Shown here: positions 12,501 through 21,197 of the stretch, piece after piece
Position numbering within the stretch: the first letter of the stretch is position 1
Layout: every line of letters begins with the position of its first letter
Assembly: GCA_012845835.1 (NCBI GenBank)
Contig: JABAKD010000030.1
Span: 2,791,416 to 2,855,415 of the forward strand
Direction of reading: 5' to 3'
DNA: 64,000 nt
From: Undaria pinnatifida
Taxonomy: Eukaryota > Sar > Phaeophyceae > Laminariales > Alariaceae
Translations under genes and position numbers: made by a program
Notes under the pieces: model-generated
The model's input: the letters and a program-made list of their open reading frames with translations, nothing else
Databases searched by the model: none
Told to the model about the DNA's origin: nothing

Positions 12501-15500
12501 TGGGTTGGGTTGGGTTGGGTTGGGTTGGGTTGGGTTGGGTTGGGTTGGGTTGGGTTGGGTTGGGTTGGGTTAAGTTTGGTTGGGATAGGTCGGGGCGGGG
12601 TTGCATAGGGTGGGATGGAAGGTGTGGAGTGGAGGCGGAAGGTGTGGAGTGGGGGGGTGAGGTGCGGACAGCGTTGGGCAGGGAATACGCTAAGGTCAAA
12701 AGAGGGTGTCGGGGTCGTGAGGAGGGGGGGGGGGGGGGGGGGGGGGGGCATCTCGACTCAATAAACGGGCAAAACGGAGGCTAAAATGAAGCTGCTGCTT
12801 GTGGGGTGGGCACAGAAGGAAATGCTCCGTCGGGGGTCAAATTACGATATGAGAACAGAGTACCAGGTGGTATGGCAGGCGTTAAGCACGACTGACCTCC
12901 TGGTAGTATTTCTGGTTGGCCGCCTCATTGTGTTTCTGGTGGTGCTGATGCTGATGCTGATGGAGGTGGTCGTAGCGCGTGTCCGAGCTGCTGTAGACGT
13001 TCCTCGGGGCCGCTGGGTAATCATAGTGTGGTTGTTGTTGTCGTTGTTTTGAATGATGCTGTGGCGGTAGCGAGGGTGACCGCTGCTCGTGGCCAACACC
13101 GTACGTTTCTCTCTGCCGCTGCCGCTGCTGCTGCTGTTGCTGTGGATGCTGCGGTTCCGTTTCTTGGTGTTGTTGATGTTGGTGCTGTTGTTCATGCTGC
13201 TGTTGTCGTTGTTGGTGATCGTGCGGTGGTGGTCGTTGTTGCAGCTGCTGATGCTGATCCTGACCCTGCTGTTTCTGCCAGCGTTGGGCGTTGAAAGTGT
13301 GTTCCTCCTGACGCTGGTGTAGCTGCGGCCGCGTGTAGCCGTCCCAGCCCTGAAACTGCTTGATCAGATGGAACTCCAGACCTTTCGCCTGCGATAAAAA
13401 AAAAAAAACGATCGGTTTACGGAGACAAGCGCGCACTTTTCAGAAAGGAGCGCGATTATTTATCCACCTTGATCGTGGATTTTCGTCACCACACAGACAC
13501 GCCGCCAACGGCAAAGTTCGACAAAAACGCGGTTTAACATGACCCCCCTCCTCCAGCACCTATGCATGCAATCCATCTCGAAAGGGATGCGTGGTCAACG
13601 GTCAAATGACTAAGGCAAGCAACAAAATCAGCCCCCCCCCCCCCCCCCTAGTGTTCCTTCCACGGAGCGTTTGGAGCGAACCGTACTTGCGCCCACGACC
13701 CTCCCTCCCTCCCTCCCTACCCGAAATATGTATCAAGGTTTTGGTTGACTTCTATCGTCCGCGAGCCATCGACTCCTCGCGCAGCAACACCTCACGTGCC
13801 ACCACGCCGCCTACCCCGTCCTCGCTCAGTAACACCTCAACGCGCCATCACGCCGTCCTCCCCCGTCGTCATGTTCTCACATTAGCCTGTTTTTCCTTAG
13901 GAGGGACGACGCCACTGCTTCCGCCGCCGCCGCCGCCGCCGCCACCGCCACCGCTACGGGCACCACCGCCACCACCACCGTCGAAATCACCACCCCCACC
14001 ACCACCAACACCACTACCAGCACCAACGCCAAATTGCGGTACTTTCATGGCTGCTCTCGGCGGGTCCATTCGGCGATCGCTCACACGATCGTCGCTCACG
14101 CCACCGCCGCCTCCACCACCGCCTCCTCGCCTCCTCCCCGTCTCGAAGACCGAACGAGGTTCGCACCCACCACCGCCGCCACCCCCACCCCCACTCCCAC
14201 CACCACTGACACCACCACCCCTTGCGCCGATGTTTCTGGGGCCGAATGCGCCAGCATTTGGCGACGCCAATAGTTTTCCTTGGTTTAGAGGCGTTCGGCT
14301 CCGCGCGGGGGGCGGGGCGCCAGCATTTGGCGACGCCAATAGTTTTCCTTGGTTTAGAGGCGTTCGGCTCCGCGCGGGGGGCGGGGGGTCTACTTGTTTG
14401 CTTCCTTTTTCTTCTTTAGCCATGGTCGTAGCACCGCCACCAGCAGCAGCGCCAGCAGCACTTCTGGTAGTGTGGGGGGGAGGGGAGGACGAAGAGGAAG
14501 CTCCGTCCTGCATTTTGAACGGCGTTGGGCGGAAGAGAGGGACGACGGAGTGGGGAGGCGGGGGTGGGTGCCGTGCGGTGCGGTGAGTTGGCGCTCGTTT
14601 TATCTCGCAAGTTAGTATGGGGGGAGTGAGGTGAAGGAGCGGGGGCGGGGCCGGGGAGGAGAAGGAGGCGAGGATTGAAGAGGAAGAGGAGCGGGGGGGG
14701 TGAGGCGGAGGGGAAGGCGGGGGAGGGGGGGGGAGAGGAGGGGGCGGGGCGAGGAGGAGGGGGGGGTGGGGGGGGGCGTAGGGGGAGGCAGGAAAGGGAG
14801 TGGGGGAGTGGAGGGAATGAGGGGAGGGGCGGCAGGGGGGGTGGAGAAGCGGGAGGGGGAGGGGAAGGAGGGGCGGGGGGGCAAGGAAGGGGAATGGGAG
14901 AGAGGAAGTGGGCGAGTCGCGGGGAGGGGGGGGGGGGCGAGGGGGGGTGTACCCATTTCATGCATAGTCGTAGTCTAAGGACCATTGACTCTCGCTTCCC
15001 TATATATTGCCGGGGCAGACCAAAGTCGGGTTTTCACCTACCAGTGAAGACACCGCGTGCACCACGTGCGAAGCGCCGGGAGGCGAGTCACATGAAGGGT
15101 GAGCTGCATCCTACTAACAACCACACTTGTGAGGCGGACTTCCACACCTTTCGCGCACTTTCTTGCATATCGGATGGCAGCTTCAATTACTTCATTTTTT
15201 TTCTAGTGTGGTGTGGCCACTTCTAGAGAGATATATGGGGAAACTATATGTAACTGCCTCGTGGGTGCCTTGCCACATGCACACAACGTGATACCACCAC
15301 CTTGCGCGGAGTTAAGGTTTCCACTCTGCACAGTATGATCTACAGTAAAACAACCGCTATCTTGGTTACCGCCAAAACATAAAAAAGAGAAAGAAAAAGA
15401 CGGCACCCTGCTGGTCTAGCTCACGTAGTGAGAGGCGTGTTTGGGGGGGGGGGGGGGTAGTTGGGAGTCAGGAGGGGGTAAGGGGACGGAGGGGAGGGGA

Positions 15501-16359
15501 GGAAAGGAGCAAGGAGGGGGGGGGGGGGGGGGTTCCCCGCATCCTATCCGGCAGCCGTACGTGTGCGGAAGGGGGAGGGGGTTGCCCCTTCGCCAACTCG
15601 GCGACTGCACCGCCAACTATTGCACTATTGCGCACCGTCAACATGTTGGGTGAAAGTCACGGAGAGAAAAACTGCTGCCACCAGCGAACGAATCAGTCCC
15701 GGCTTGATGCCTTAATCCTTCCGTCTCTCTGTCCCCCTCCCATCCATGATCCTCGGTCTCGTTTGCCACAAAAGGTACCATTTGTAGGTGTAGTGCTTTA
15801 CGCGTGCGTGAAATGAAGACAAGGACTCTCGGCGCGGATGAATCCTGACAACAGGACAAGACGGCCCGCGGGGCATCGTCCCAAAAGCTACTACTGCTGC
15901 CCGACTACAACCGAAGCTCGAGGGAAAAGATTCCTCCGCTGCTGCTGGTGCTGCTGCAGTTCTTCTTCCCCCAGCCGCCCTCCCATCTCTCCGGTACTTG
16001 AATCGTTTTCTTTACGAGTGTTAATCGTTTTCTGAATACCCCGCCATGTAGCCCATATAGATGCCACGCGTCTAAACATAAAACCAGATAATGTGCACAC
16101 CTCATTTCGTCACACAGGCAGTTTCGTTTCATTTTAGCAAATGAAAAAGCGTTCTTCTTTACACGTGTCATGGTCACGTTCTTCGTGCTTAGTTTCTTGG
16201 TAACTTCTTTCTCACCTGCTGGCGAAAGTATCCGCCGCCGCCGCCGCCGCCGCCGTCGACGCTGTTGCCTCTGCCGCGAGACCTAATCCCTGCCGCTTCG
16301 GTCTTGCAGCCACCCTGGCCCTGGAACCCACCGTTTACGTGCGTCATCATTATCACCAT
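1746..16359 (-). CDS. Low-complexity coiled-coil protein, nine-exon spliced gene, 3' end outside window
   Basis: I do not recognise the family. The chain on the minus strand is 16359-16216, 14507-13881, 13388-12897, 12090-11551, 7406-7158, 6687-6614, 5754-4662, 3928-3790 and 1849-1746. Every junction has AG and GT borders and matching phase, giving about 1,154 codons without a stop. The N-terminal half is Gly/Pro/Ser-rich, then Gln/His-rich. The exon at 6687 starts a more ordered helical stretch (AQLDRTMKALYEV). The big exon at 5754 carries acidic, serine-rich and a long glycine tract, and the last two visible exons are heptad-like coiled coil (KRADELEAELHRG, KVADENVALRQEL). Composition suggests a scaffold or cytoskeletal protein, but no function can be assigned. 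The first exon is the least certain; the gene might instead start at ATG 14513. Its introns host most of the local microsatellites and a 25-35 bp palindromic minisatellite. Confidence 0.6.
2110..2600. repeat. Palindromic C/G-rich minisatellite
   Basis: About a dozen units of roughly 25-35 bp each carry the core CCTTGCCACAAGG, an imperfect palindrome, flanked by runs of C or G. All six frames are nearly free of stops, which creates several long spurious ORFs on both strands. It lies inside the last visible intron of the coiled-coil gene. Confidence 0.85.
2785..2875. repeat. (CGTTAT)n microsatellite
   Basis: A short array of CGTTAT hexamers with CGATAT variants, within the same intron. Confidence 0.8.
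3120..3785. repeat. AAAC/ACAA-rich tract with internal ~110 bp tandem duplication
   Basis: The tract is built of AAAC and CAAA units. Two successive blocks beginning AAGCACGTAAAC (about 3435 and 3534) share roughly 100-110 bp, which indicates a tandem duplication. It ends directly against the donor of exon 8 of the coiled-coil gene. The long minus-strand Cys/Phe/Val ORFs here come from the repeat. Confidence 0.8.
3790..3928 (-). CDS. Coiled-coil gene, exon 8
   Basis: The acceptor TCTCAG precedes CGAGAAG and the donor is CAG|GTGGGT. It begins in phase 0, matching the end of exon 7, and ends in phase 1, completing Gly with exon 9. The 46 codons are charged and helical (REDAKALLLQTKRADELEAE, then ITALLDQRDSTIKRL), a typical parallel coiled-coil pattern. 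Confidence 0.8.
3985..4200. repeat. (GGT)n / (GGTGGC)n microsatellite
   Basis: Imperfect GGT triplet array in the intron between exons 7 and 8 of the coiled-coil gene, with GAT and GGC interruptions. Confidence 0.85.
4245..4445 (+). repeat. Dispersed repeat F, copy without insertion
   Basis: The segment contains repeated AAGGCGGT motifs, a CAAAATCGCTT block, and ends near TATTGCTCTGGCACA and TACTGAGGGA. The same order occurs at 45405-45800, where a 197 bp inverted-repeat element interrupts the sequence. This copy therefore shows the uninterrupted form. Confidence 0.7.
4662..5754 (-). CDS. Coiled-coil gene, exon 7 (large, low complexity)
   Basis: The acceptor TTCGCAG and donor CGACAG|GTATTT enclose 1,093 bp in one open frame. 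The first base completes a Ser codon with exon 6, and the exon ends in phase 0. It starts with an ordered helix (RVIESLQQKAEMIISELLW), passes through Thr/Ala, Glu, Gly/Glu and Ser-rich stretches and a glycine run of about 25 encoded by GGT-type codons, and returns to helix (LIVEASAKLLELEEGYKRQ) before the coiled-coil exons. The opposite strand also has open frames because of the CCT/CCA composition; these are shadows. Confidence 0.75.
5760..6000. repeat. Purine-rich (G/A) tract
   Basis: Nearly uninterrupted GGGGA/GAGA purine sequence on the plus strand. On the transcribed minus strand it is a long pyrimidine tract immediately upstream of the exon 7 acceptor, so it may serve as the polypyrimidine tract. 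Confidence 0.7.
6245..6600. repeat. TTTG, (TCTG)n, (GTTA)n tetranucleotide arrays
   Basis: Three successive tetranucleotide arrays: GTTT-rich, then TCTG, then a long GTTA run, ending about 15 bp from the donor of exon 6 of the coiled-coil gene. The cysteine- and leucine-rich ORFs here are repeat artefacts. Confidence 0.9.
6614..6687 (-). CDS. Coiled-coil gene, exon 6
   Basis: A 74 bp exon between acceptor GATAG and donor AATAG|GTAAGC. It starts in phase 0 after exon 5 and ends in phase 2, forming Ser with exon 7. It encodes AQLDRTMKALYEVYANAGEE, the most ordered-looking part of the protein. It is too short to stand out as an ORF, so phase agreement on both sides is the main support. Confidence 0.75.
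7085..7152. repeat. (AACCC)n pentanucleotide array
   Basis: About a dozen AACCC/ACCCC units. They directly abut the donor of exon 5, so the transcript reads GTAAGT followed by GGGTT repeats. It has the same unit as the arrays at 12166-12580 and 38366-38460. Confidence 0.9.
7158..7406 (-). CDS. Coiled-coil gene, exon 5
   Basis: The acceptor TTGCAG and donor AGA|GTAAGT enclose 83 codons, phase 0 at both ends. It encodes a Pro-rich segment (DTLPPGMMTASSPPP), a glycine run, then RRDGGDDDANASR. The codons and borders join cleanly to exons 4 and 6. Confidence 0.75.
7455..7745 (+). repeat. Dispersed repeat A, copy 1
   Basis: This copy starts near CATGCATAGCCGTAGTC and includes GACCCTCGCATCCCTA, GGGGCGGAGCACGTCGGGTT, AAGCGCGAAGCG, GGTGTTCGGCGAGTCGCA and GAGGCGGACTTCCGCACCTT, ending around a GGATGACAGCTTC motif. 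The same ordered blocks recur at 14945, 38935, 60760 and, inverted, at 44440 and 61450. No protein coding is evident, so it is a non-autonomous element of unknown class. Confidence 0.8.
8405..8680 (+). other. Open frame of unknown nature in the 4.1 kb intron
   Basis: A 91-codon frame that is AT-rich and has an ordinary amino-acid composition (for example KLTWSQFYHGSDKKLLTVW). It lies antisense within the intron between exons 4 and 5 of the coiled-coil gene. I recognise no family and see no splice or start support. It could be a decayed mobile-element coding remnant or chance. Confidence 0.15.
8865..9060 (-). repeat. Dispersed repeat B, partial copy
   Basis: It matches the family diagnostic blocks in minus orientation: TTTCCGCGCACAG, ACCCTG(TT)ACCCTGATA, GGGGAGTCGCCGACCTA, GAGGACACACA, CGCGCGATCGGAGTATCACA and a GACAAAATCTTC end. 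It stops about 140 bp before a fuller copy begins. Confidence 0.8.
9195..9625 (-). repeat. Dispersed repeat B, near full-length copy
   Basis: About 425 bp that pair with 55612-56035 in opposite orientation, including outer blocks missing from most other copies (CTCACCGGGTATTCGACTTA, GCATTTCCTTCCACAGCTGT, AGGATTTATAGCTTCCACGC). The family has no visible ORF. Because many copies are truncated, it behaves like a dispersed non-autonomous element. Confidence 0.85.
10555..10725 (+). repeat. Dispersed repeat B, diverged partial copy
   Basis: It contains GATCAAAACTCAGCTTTGCAA, TACTTCGATCGCGCGTATCA, GTCGGCGATTCCCCTGCTAA and AGGGTCAACAGGACC. It belongs to a diverged subfamily shared with 24735-24870 and 25185-25235. 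Confidence 0.75.
10800..10925. repeat. (GATCATATA)n-type palindromic array
   Basis: Tandem GATC-ATATA and TATTAATAGATC units forming overlapping palindromes. Related GATCTA-rich sequence appears at 39,830-40,080 and 41,460-41,945. Confidence 0.7.
11110..11170 (+). mobile_element. SINE tail fragment
   Basis: It carries the conserved tail of the tRNA-derived SINE family: a G-run, AACCAGGGGTGACACCTGTG, and ACCAAGGACTTGTCCAGAA. The tRNA-like head is absent. Confidence 0.65.
11225..11420 (-). repeat. Dispersed repeat B, partial copy
   Basis: A minus-orientation copy with CTCAGAAACGGGTTGTATAG, TTTCCGCGCACAG, GGAAGTCGCCGACCCATA, CGCGCGATCGGAGTATCACA and GCTTGCAAAGATGAGTT. A SINE-tail fragment lies about 60 bp to its left. 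Confidence 0.8.
11551..12090 (-). CDS. Coiled-coil gene, exon 4 (Gln/His-rich)
   Basis: The acceptor TATTCAG and donor CCGAAG|GTACGC bound 180 codons, phase 0 at both ends. It opens with a charged segment (HVEQRKVSVRPDETRQHGGE) and then becomes Gln/His-rich with long CAG/CAA/CAC codon runs, ending in PDPTQLQDTPPTRSFPK. The alternation of Q and H in one open frame with clean borders argues for real coding despite its repetitive nature. Confidence 0.75.
12166..12580. repeat. (GGGTT)n pentanucleotide array, about 400 bp
   Basis: The left half mixes GGGTT and GGTTT units in a loosely ordered pattern; the right half is almost pure GGGTT. It lies in the intron between exons 3 and 4 of the coiled-coil gene. 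The unit differs from the usual telomeric repeats. Long Gly/Trp/Val and Asn/Pro/Thr/Gln ORFs here are artefacts. Confidence 0.95.
12722..12749. repeat. Poly-G run
   Basis: An uninterrupted G homopolymer of about 26 bases on the plus strand. Similar runs of G or C recur at about 1919, 2118, 9241, 13632, 15519 and 36707. Confidence 0.9.
12897..13388 (-). CDS. Coiled-coil gene, exon 3 (Gln/His-rich)
   Basis: The acceptor ATCGCAG and donor GAG|GTCAGT enclose 164 codons, phase 0 at both ends. It begins with an ordered motif AKGLEFHLIKQFQGWDGYTR, then a long Gln/His tract, and ends HNEAANQKYYQE. The first 25 residues are the best probe for a homology search because they are not low complexity. Confidence 0.75.
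13881..14507 (-). CDS. Coiled-coil gene, exon 2 (Gly-rich, contains 23-residue duplication)
   Basis: It ends with AAT|GTGAGA in phase 0. The start is ambiguous: either ATG at 14513 (MQDGASS) or an acceptor TGCAG just after it, giving phase 0 at 14507. The acceptor reading is preferred because exon 1 supplies a matching donor. The protein is Ser/Pro- then Gly-rich, and contains two back-to-back copies of a 23-residue unit including RSRTPLNQGKLLASPNAG, encoded by a 69 bp tandem duplication. Confidence 0.65.
14251..14388. repeat. 69 bp in-frame tandem duplication
   Basis: Two adjacent copies, starting at 14251 and 14320, appear identical or nearly so. The period of 69 keeps the reading frame of exon 2 of the coiled-coil gene. 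The near identity implies a recent event. Confidence 0.9.
14615..14945. repeat. Purine-rich (G/A) tract
   Basis: Almost only G and A on the plus strand, with GGGGA and GGAGG motifs. It lies upstream of exon 2 in the minus-strand gene and next to a repeat A copy. Confidence 0.8.
14945..15335 (+). repeat. Dispersed repeat A, longest form
   Basis: This copy includes the common part (CATGCATAGTCGTAGTC through GAGGCGGACTTCCACACCTT) plus a downstream extension with GGCCACTTCTAGAGAGA, TAACTGCCTCGTGGGTGCCT and GGAGTTAAGGTTTCCACTCT. The extension also occurs at 61110-61235, so it belongs to the element rather than to the locus. Confidence 0.8.
16216..16359 (-). CDS. Coiled-coil gene, candidate exon 1
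   Basis: An open frame starting at ATG 16359 (MVIMMTHVNGGFQGQGGC), running through an Arg/Gly segment and a glycine run, and ending GYFRQQ at a strong donor CAG|GTGAGA in phase 0. Phase fits exon 2 if the acceptor at 14507 is used. Start choice is uncertain because three in-frame ATG codons lie within 15 bp (16359, 16350, 16347). Confidence 0.4.
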
Positions 16360-16759
16360 TATCGGCAGCAGCAGCAGCAACAGCACCAGAAAAAAGAGGA
16401 GTACCACAACGGCAAGTTAACAAGACGATATTTTCATTGGTATGTACTCATATGCGTGCACACCGTGCGGAAGGAGCTGCTGCGGGACAGGCAGCAAGCG
16501 GATAACCCTCCAAGAACTGCGCCCACGGACGTCGCAGGAGACAGCAGCTTTATTAACGGAATTGAATTAGTGGGAAAATATTTGCAATTCTACGTAGTAT
16601 TAACAGGGTAGAACCTCTTAAGGTTGATGATGGTTGCGATTTTTCGGTGGCATCATATGGGGCTCTATCCAGCCAGCAAGAAAAAGCTTGCTTTTTGCCG
16701 TAAAATCATATACAGCAGTACAGCTCGTCATAGTGTGTGAGCTGATGGCTAATGGGCTA

Positions 16760-16810
16760 TATACACCTGTGACCACGGCTTGTCCAGAAGCCGGAAAGTA
16801 GAAGTGTGCG
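16760..16810 (+). mobile_element. SINE tail fragment
   Basis: It matches the SINE tail blocks ACACCTGTGACCACGGCTTG and TCCAGAAGCCGGAAAGTAGA. No tRNA-like head precedes it. Confidence 0.7.
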
Positions 16811-17399
16811 GGAAAGAATAAAAAAAAATAGGCAGATGAAAGGAAACGCAGCGGAAAACGGGCGACATCTCGACAAATTCGGTGTGCAGCGAAAAACGGG
16901 CTGCGGAAAACGGACGGACATCCTCGAACATGCAATGTACAATACGTGCAACAAATGTACCTCGTTACCTGGTACCTGGTATAAAATAATAAAACAACGT
17001 ACAACTATTTTGCACGACAGAAGCAGTACCATCTATCTTTCTCCTCGGGTCAATGTACCAGAGGTCTATCCCATAAGCCAAACACAAAATATGCCGACGA
17101 CCGGTAGAATTTCCGGAGTCAATAATATATCATAATACATACAGATATCACACGACGATATTGATGTTGGCGGTGTGCCCTGAGCGAGCGCTCCTGAGCT
17201 TTTCTTACACGTTTTTTCTCAAGCTTTTGCCGTGCCATAACCTCCGAGACGAGGATCACCCCCCCTGGGTACAAAAATCCCCCATCGCGCTCCCCGACCT
17301 CGACTACGCCGGGAGCATCTCGTCCGGCGCGCTCGAGTCAAACGTGTGGTTTCCGTTCGAAACTGGGCCCCAAACTCTGCTGTTGTACCCTGGAAATCC

Positions 17400-17465
17400 T
17401 GACTCGAGTCACGAGGTTCTTGGTTCGATTCTCACCGCCGCACCGACTTTTTTTTTCAGCTGGAA
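17400..17465 (+). other. B-box-like motif followed by T-run (possible Pol III relic)
   Basis: GGTTCGATTCTCACC resembles a tRNA T-arm/B box, followed by CGCCGCACCGA and then nine T residues that could terminate Pol III. I could not fold a full tRNA with paired stems from the upstream bases, so this is at most a tRNA-derived relic or SINE head. Confidence 0.25.
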
Positions 17466-18169
17466 CAAAATTCATTCGCACCCCAGCAGGTACCAGGTAC
17501 CAGGTACCAGGTAAATTGTTAATCTTGAGGCCGAGAATGAAAAGCCAATAAAGTCGTATATATACTGTATATATTATAAAAAATGAAAATAAAGTCGTAT
17601 ATAATGTGTACGAGTATGATATGGCACGGTCGCGGTGAAGTTGTTATACTATCAATAGCGCTACTGGTGTATCAGCGATGTATATATCATCGCTATTCCT
17701 CCTTGCCTCGCGGTATGAATTAACGATCACTGAATAATTGATGAAACAATGCTCTCTATCTTGCATTTTCTACCACCAACCAACGTAGTTTCTTATCACG
17801 AATCACGGGTGGGGGTTCAGAGGCTCGAAATCAAGAATACCAACCGACCAACCGTGAGCCTCGCGCGATCGAGCTCAGAACTTAGCTTTTTGATTGTTTG
17901 CGCAACACCAGAGGGTGGTGCACAACTGGCCATAGGTGATGTGGGCTTGGCCAACTGCCTGGGGACCTGACCGAGTCAATGCTGAGTTTTGTTGAGGGGT
18001 CTGTGATATGTGCTTTCCTGCCATGTACACGTGGACTACCCTTTTTTTTTTCCTTTTTTTTTTTGTCTTTTCGTTACTATTATTACATACCAGGTACTTA
18101 CGTGCTGCGTATACACATTGATGTGTGCGTTTGTTCTTCACATTACTGATGTTTACGCTCATATACATC

Positions 18170-18440
18170 CAGCACTCAACCAGAGTCCGTGCTGATTGAT
18201 GCCTCGTAGAGACGCGAGCTCGCTGTGTGGTCACAACTACGAGACAGAGATACGTGTTGCGAATAGAGCAAGGTGACTAGGCCATGCAATGGCAATCCGT
18301 GCTGATTGATGCCTCGTAGAGACGCGAGCGCAATGAGCACGCGGGTAATGCGTATCTCTGTCTTGTATTTTGTAACCACAGCGAGCTCGCGTCTCTACGA
18401 GGCATCAATCAGCACGGACTCTGGTTGAGTGCTGGGTGTA
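18170..18440. mobile_element. Foldback element with ~80 bp inverted arms
   Basis: The left arm from about 18174 (AACCAGAGTCCGTGCTGATT, then GCCTCGTAGAGACGCGAGCT) is repeated inverted at about 18352-18432. A third, direct partial copy of the arm lies between them at 18295-18335. Related blocks occur at 24685-24730 and 26015-26290, so it is a dispersed foldback or MITE-type family with no coding. Confidence 0.75.
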
Positions 18441-18927
18441 GATGAGTGAACACGAAGATTAAAAAATTTGCAGGCCAGCACGCCAGAGTAATAGCATAGA
18501 CTATCATGTGTACAAATATGGCAACTGAACTTCGAGCTATTATTTACGAAGTGCTTTTTCTTTTGTTTTATTTTACTTTTTGTCGTCACTTCTTGTATTG
18601 CCCAGATCAACTCGCAAGAGATTTTACCCTCAACGACCTTCTGGACAATTAAAGGCATGGTCACAGGTTTATTCCCTTCTCCCCCGCGGTACTTGCTTTT
18701 ATCGCGCATAGGGGTCATCAATCCCAATTTTCATTTTTGTATGCTCGTCGATTCGCGTCGAATTTCGCCAACCCACGCTCTCGTGCTTTGAGCCTGTCGA
18801 TCTAGTAAGAGTCATTTTTGTGAGAATAGAACCAACAACCTCGAACTCAATGAATTAGTACTGTAAGCGGCTTACTATCAATATTGGACCACCGATGACG
18901 CCGGTTATAATGTGAGATCAACGAAAG

Positions 18928-19008
18928 CACAACAACAACAACAACAAGTCAGCAATAAAAATTCAACATCAACAGACAGCACTAACAACAACAACTACAA
19001 CAACTACT

Positions 19009-19042
<34 letters not shown>

Positions 19043-19072
19043 AAACAACAACAACAACAACAACAACAACTT
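18928..19072. repeat. (CAA)n microsatellite
   Basis: An imperfect CAA/AAC array with TAC interruptions. Confidence 0.9.
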
Positions 19073-20405
19073 GTGTACGGCGAGTATTGTGTGGTCGTAT
19101 TTTATGAGTGTGCCATTAGTGTCAGCTAGTAACACAACGGTCAAGCAACGCGCATCACATAATATTACTCCGTGTACCTTAGGCCCAACAATTTGTTCAG
19201 CAGCAATATGATACCATGAAATACGCGCTGGGCGTATAACGTCAAGAGCGCAGTAAATAAAGACCACGAAAAATATAACTAATAAACGACCAAAGAACGA
19301 CTCCTTTTTCGGCGGACGCTTTAATACTTAATACCATATACATCATACGATTGATACTAGAAAATATAGATTGTGAACTTCTAAACAGCCCCTATGATAA
19401 TCGCGGCTAGCGCTACAAAGACTAGTCTCAACCGTACCTGGTAGACAATAATAGCCTACGCTCAAGCTTAAGCCTTGGGCTGTCAGATTATGTGCGCTTT
19501 TTGTTGGCTTCGTTGGCGCCCACACACAGCAGTAGTAATAGTAGCGGAGTACAGAAGGCGTCGTCTGCTATTTATAACAACATCGCCGAGGACTAATTTC
19601 CTAGTTTTCTCGCTGACCATCGAGCACCCAGGCTACCCCAAGCTTTTGCTGACCTGTAGATGGGATTTAGTATGGCGCCCGACTCTCGGCGCACCGTTTT
19701 TTCTCTGTGAAATTTCTTGTTTACCGACTCGAGAGAAAATGAGCCTCATAAGCCTCTTACGAACAGATTTCGTAGGACCGAACGCCCTCTGTGGTGCTCT
19801 CGCATCCCATTAATAGCCTACACCAGCAATCAACAGACTAGAGACTATACTTGCACGAAACAATCTCAGGTCGCATTATTGTAGTGAGTAGTCTACGTAA
19901 TAGCAACAAGCAGCAGGCAGTAGACATAACAGCACAGGGGGCACCAGAGCACCAGCAAGCGGTGACTACGCGGGAGTCACGAACACACACGGCAACGTGA
20001 CGTGTCGAGCCAACGGCGGCCGGCCACAGATCGGATCGCGCCCGGCAAAAAAAAAAGAAACTCTGTGAAACAAAAAAATGCACACACCAGGTCAAAGACA
20101 AACAACATCAACACACAACGCACCCGCAGCAGGCGTAAACAAAACAACAAAAAGAGGCGGGAAAAAGGGATACTTCGAGTATATAGGAAAAAGGAGCGCA
20201 AGCATGCTTGATGCTATATTATTCAGCTATGCAGAGTTAGTGGTGCTTGCTGCATCGCATGGAATGACTGCTATGGATGGTACCAGGTGGTTGCTACTGT
20301 CACTGCAGGTAGAGACTATTTCATGTCGGCATCAAAGACGCGCAATGTTGCCGCAGCATCGAAATAAATGCAGCAGCAAAGCGTTCGGTGGTGTGGTGGT
20401 GGTGC

Positions 20406-20420
20406 ACTACTACTACTTGT

Positions 20421-20458
<38 letters not shown>

Positions 20459-20465
20459 ATTACTA
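20406..20465. repeat. (TAC)n microsatellite
   Basis: TAC/CTA triplet array on the plus strand. Confidence 0.9.
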
Positions 20466-21164
20466 CTCGGAGTACTACTATAATAGCTATTTGATGCGTC
20501 AGCATCGAAAACGCTCTCTCCTCTGATTTCGTCTCGCGGATGGGTTTTTGAGAATGCCAAGAAAAATTACGCTGCCGTATAGCTTCAAAAAACAAACGTG
20601 GCGGCAGCCAGACACACTCCGACAATAAACTGAATGGGCAGCAGATGATGTCCGTTCGTGGTTCACAGTATGATATCATACATACGATTACTACTGTTGT
20701 ATAGTGACGAGCGTTTTTTGGGGATGAGGGGGGCAGATAAACACAGGTTCGACTGTGTTGATATGGTTCAGAGAGGGGAGAACGAAAAGACACACACAAC
20801 CATCAGTCACGGAACGAAACTCACTCTCTCTTCTTCTCGAGACGAAGGCAGCACGCGCTCGGCAGCCGGGTCCTGGTTGTCTTGGGTAGCGGGGAGATGG
20901 ACAGATGGTTTCTGAGATGAGAGCCGTTATTCTGATGCGCGATGATGAGTGGTGCGTCTGTCTGGTGTCTTGTGTCTGCTGGTGTACATGGATCAGTGTG
21001 TGCGGTTGCGTTTGTCCGCTTTCCTATTTGCTCAAGCCACCGATCGATCACACCCGCCACGCCAGCAAAAAAAAAGAAAAAAACGGAAGATGTGACAACT
21101 ATTTTATTTTCTGAATCTGAATAATCGCCGAAGAAGGACCAGGGACGAAAGAGGAAGCCCACAG

Positions 21165-21197
<33 letters not shown>

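Noticed and set aside
12100-12784. Long Gly/Leu/Val/Trp and Asn/Pro/Thr/Gln frames
   Set aside because: Direct translation of the GGGTT pentamer array in three frames on each strand.
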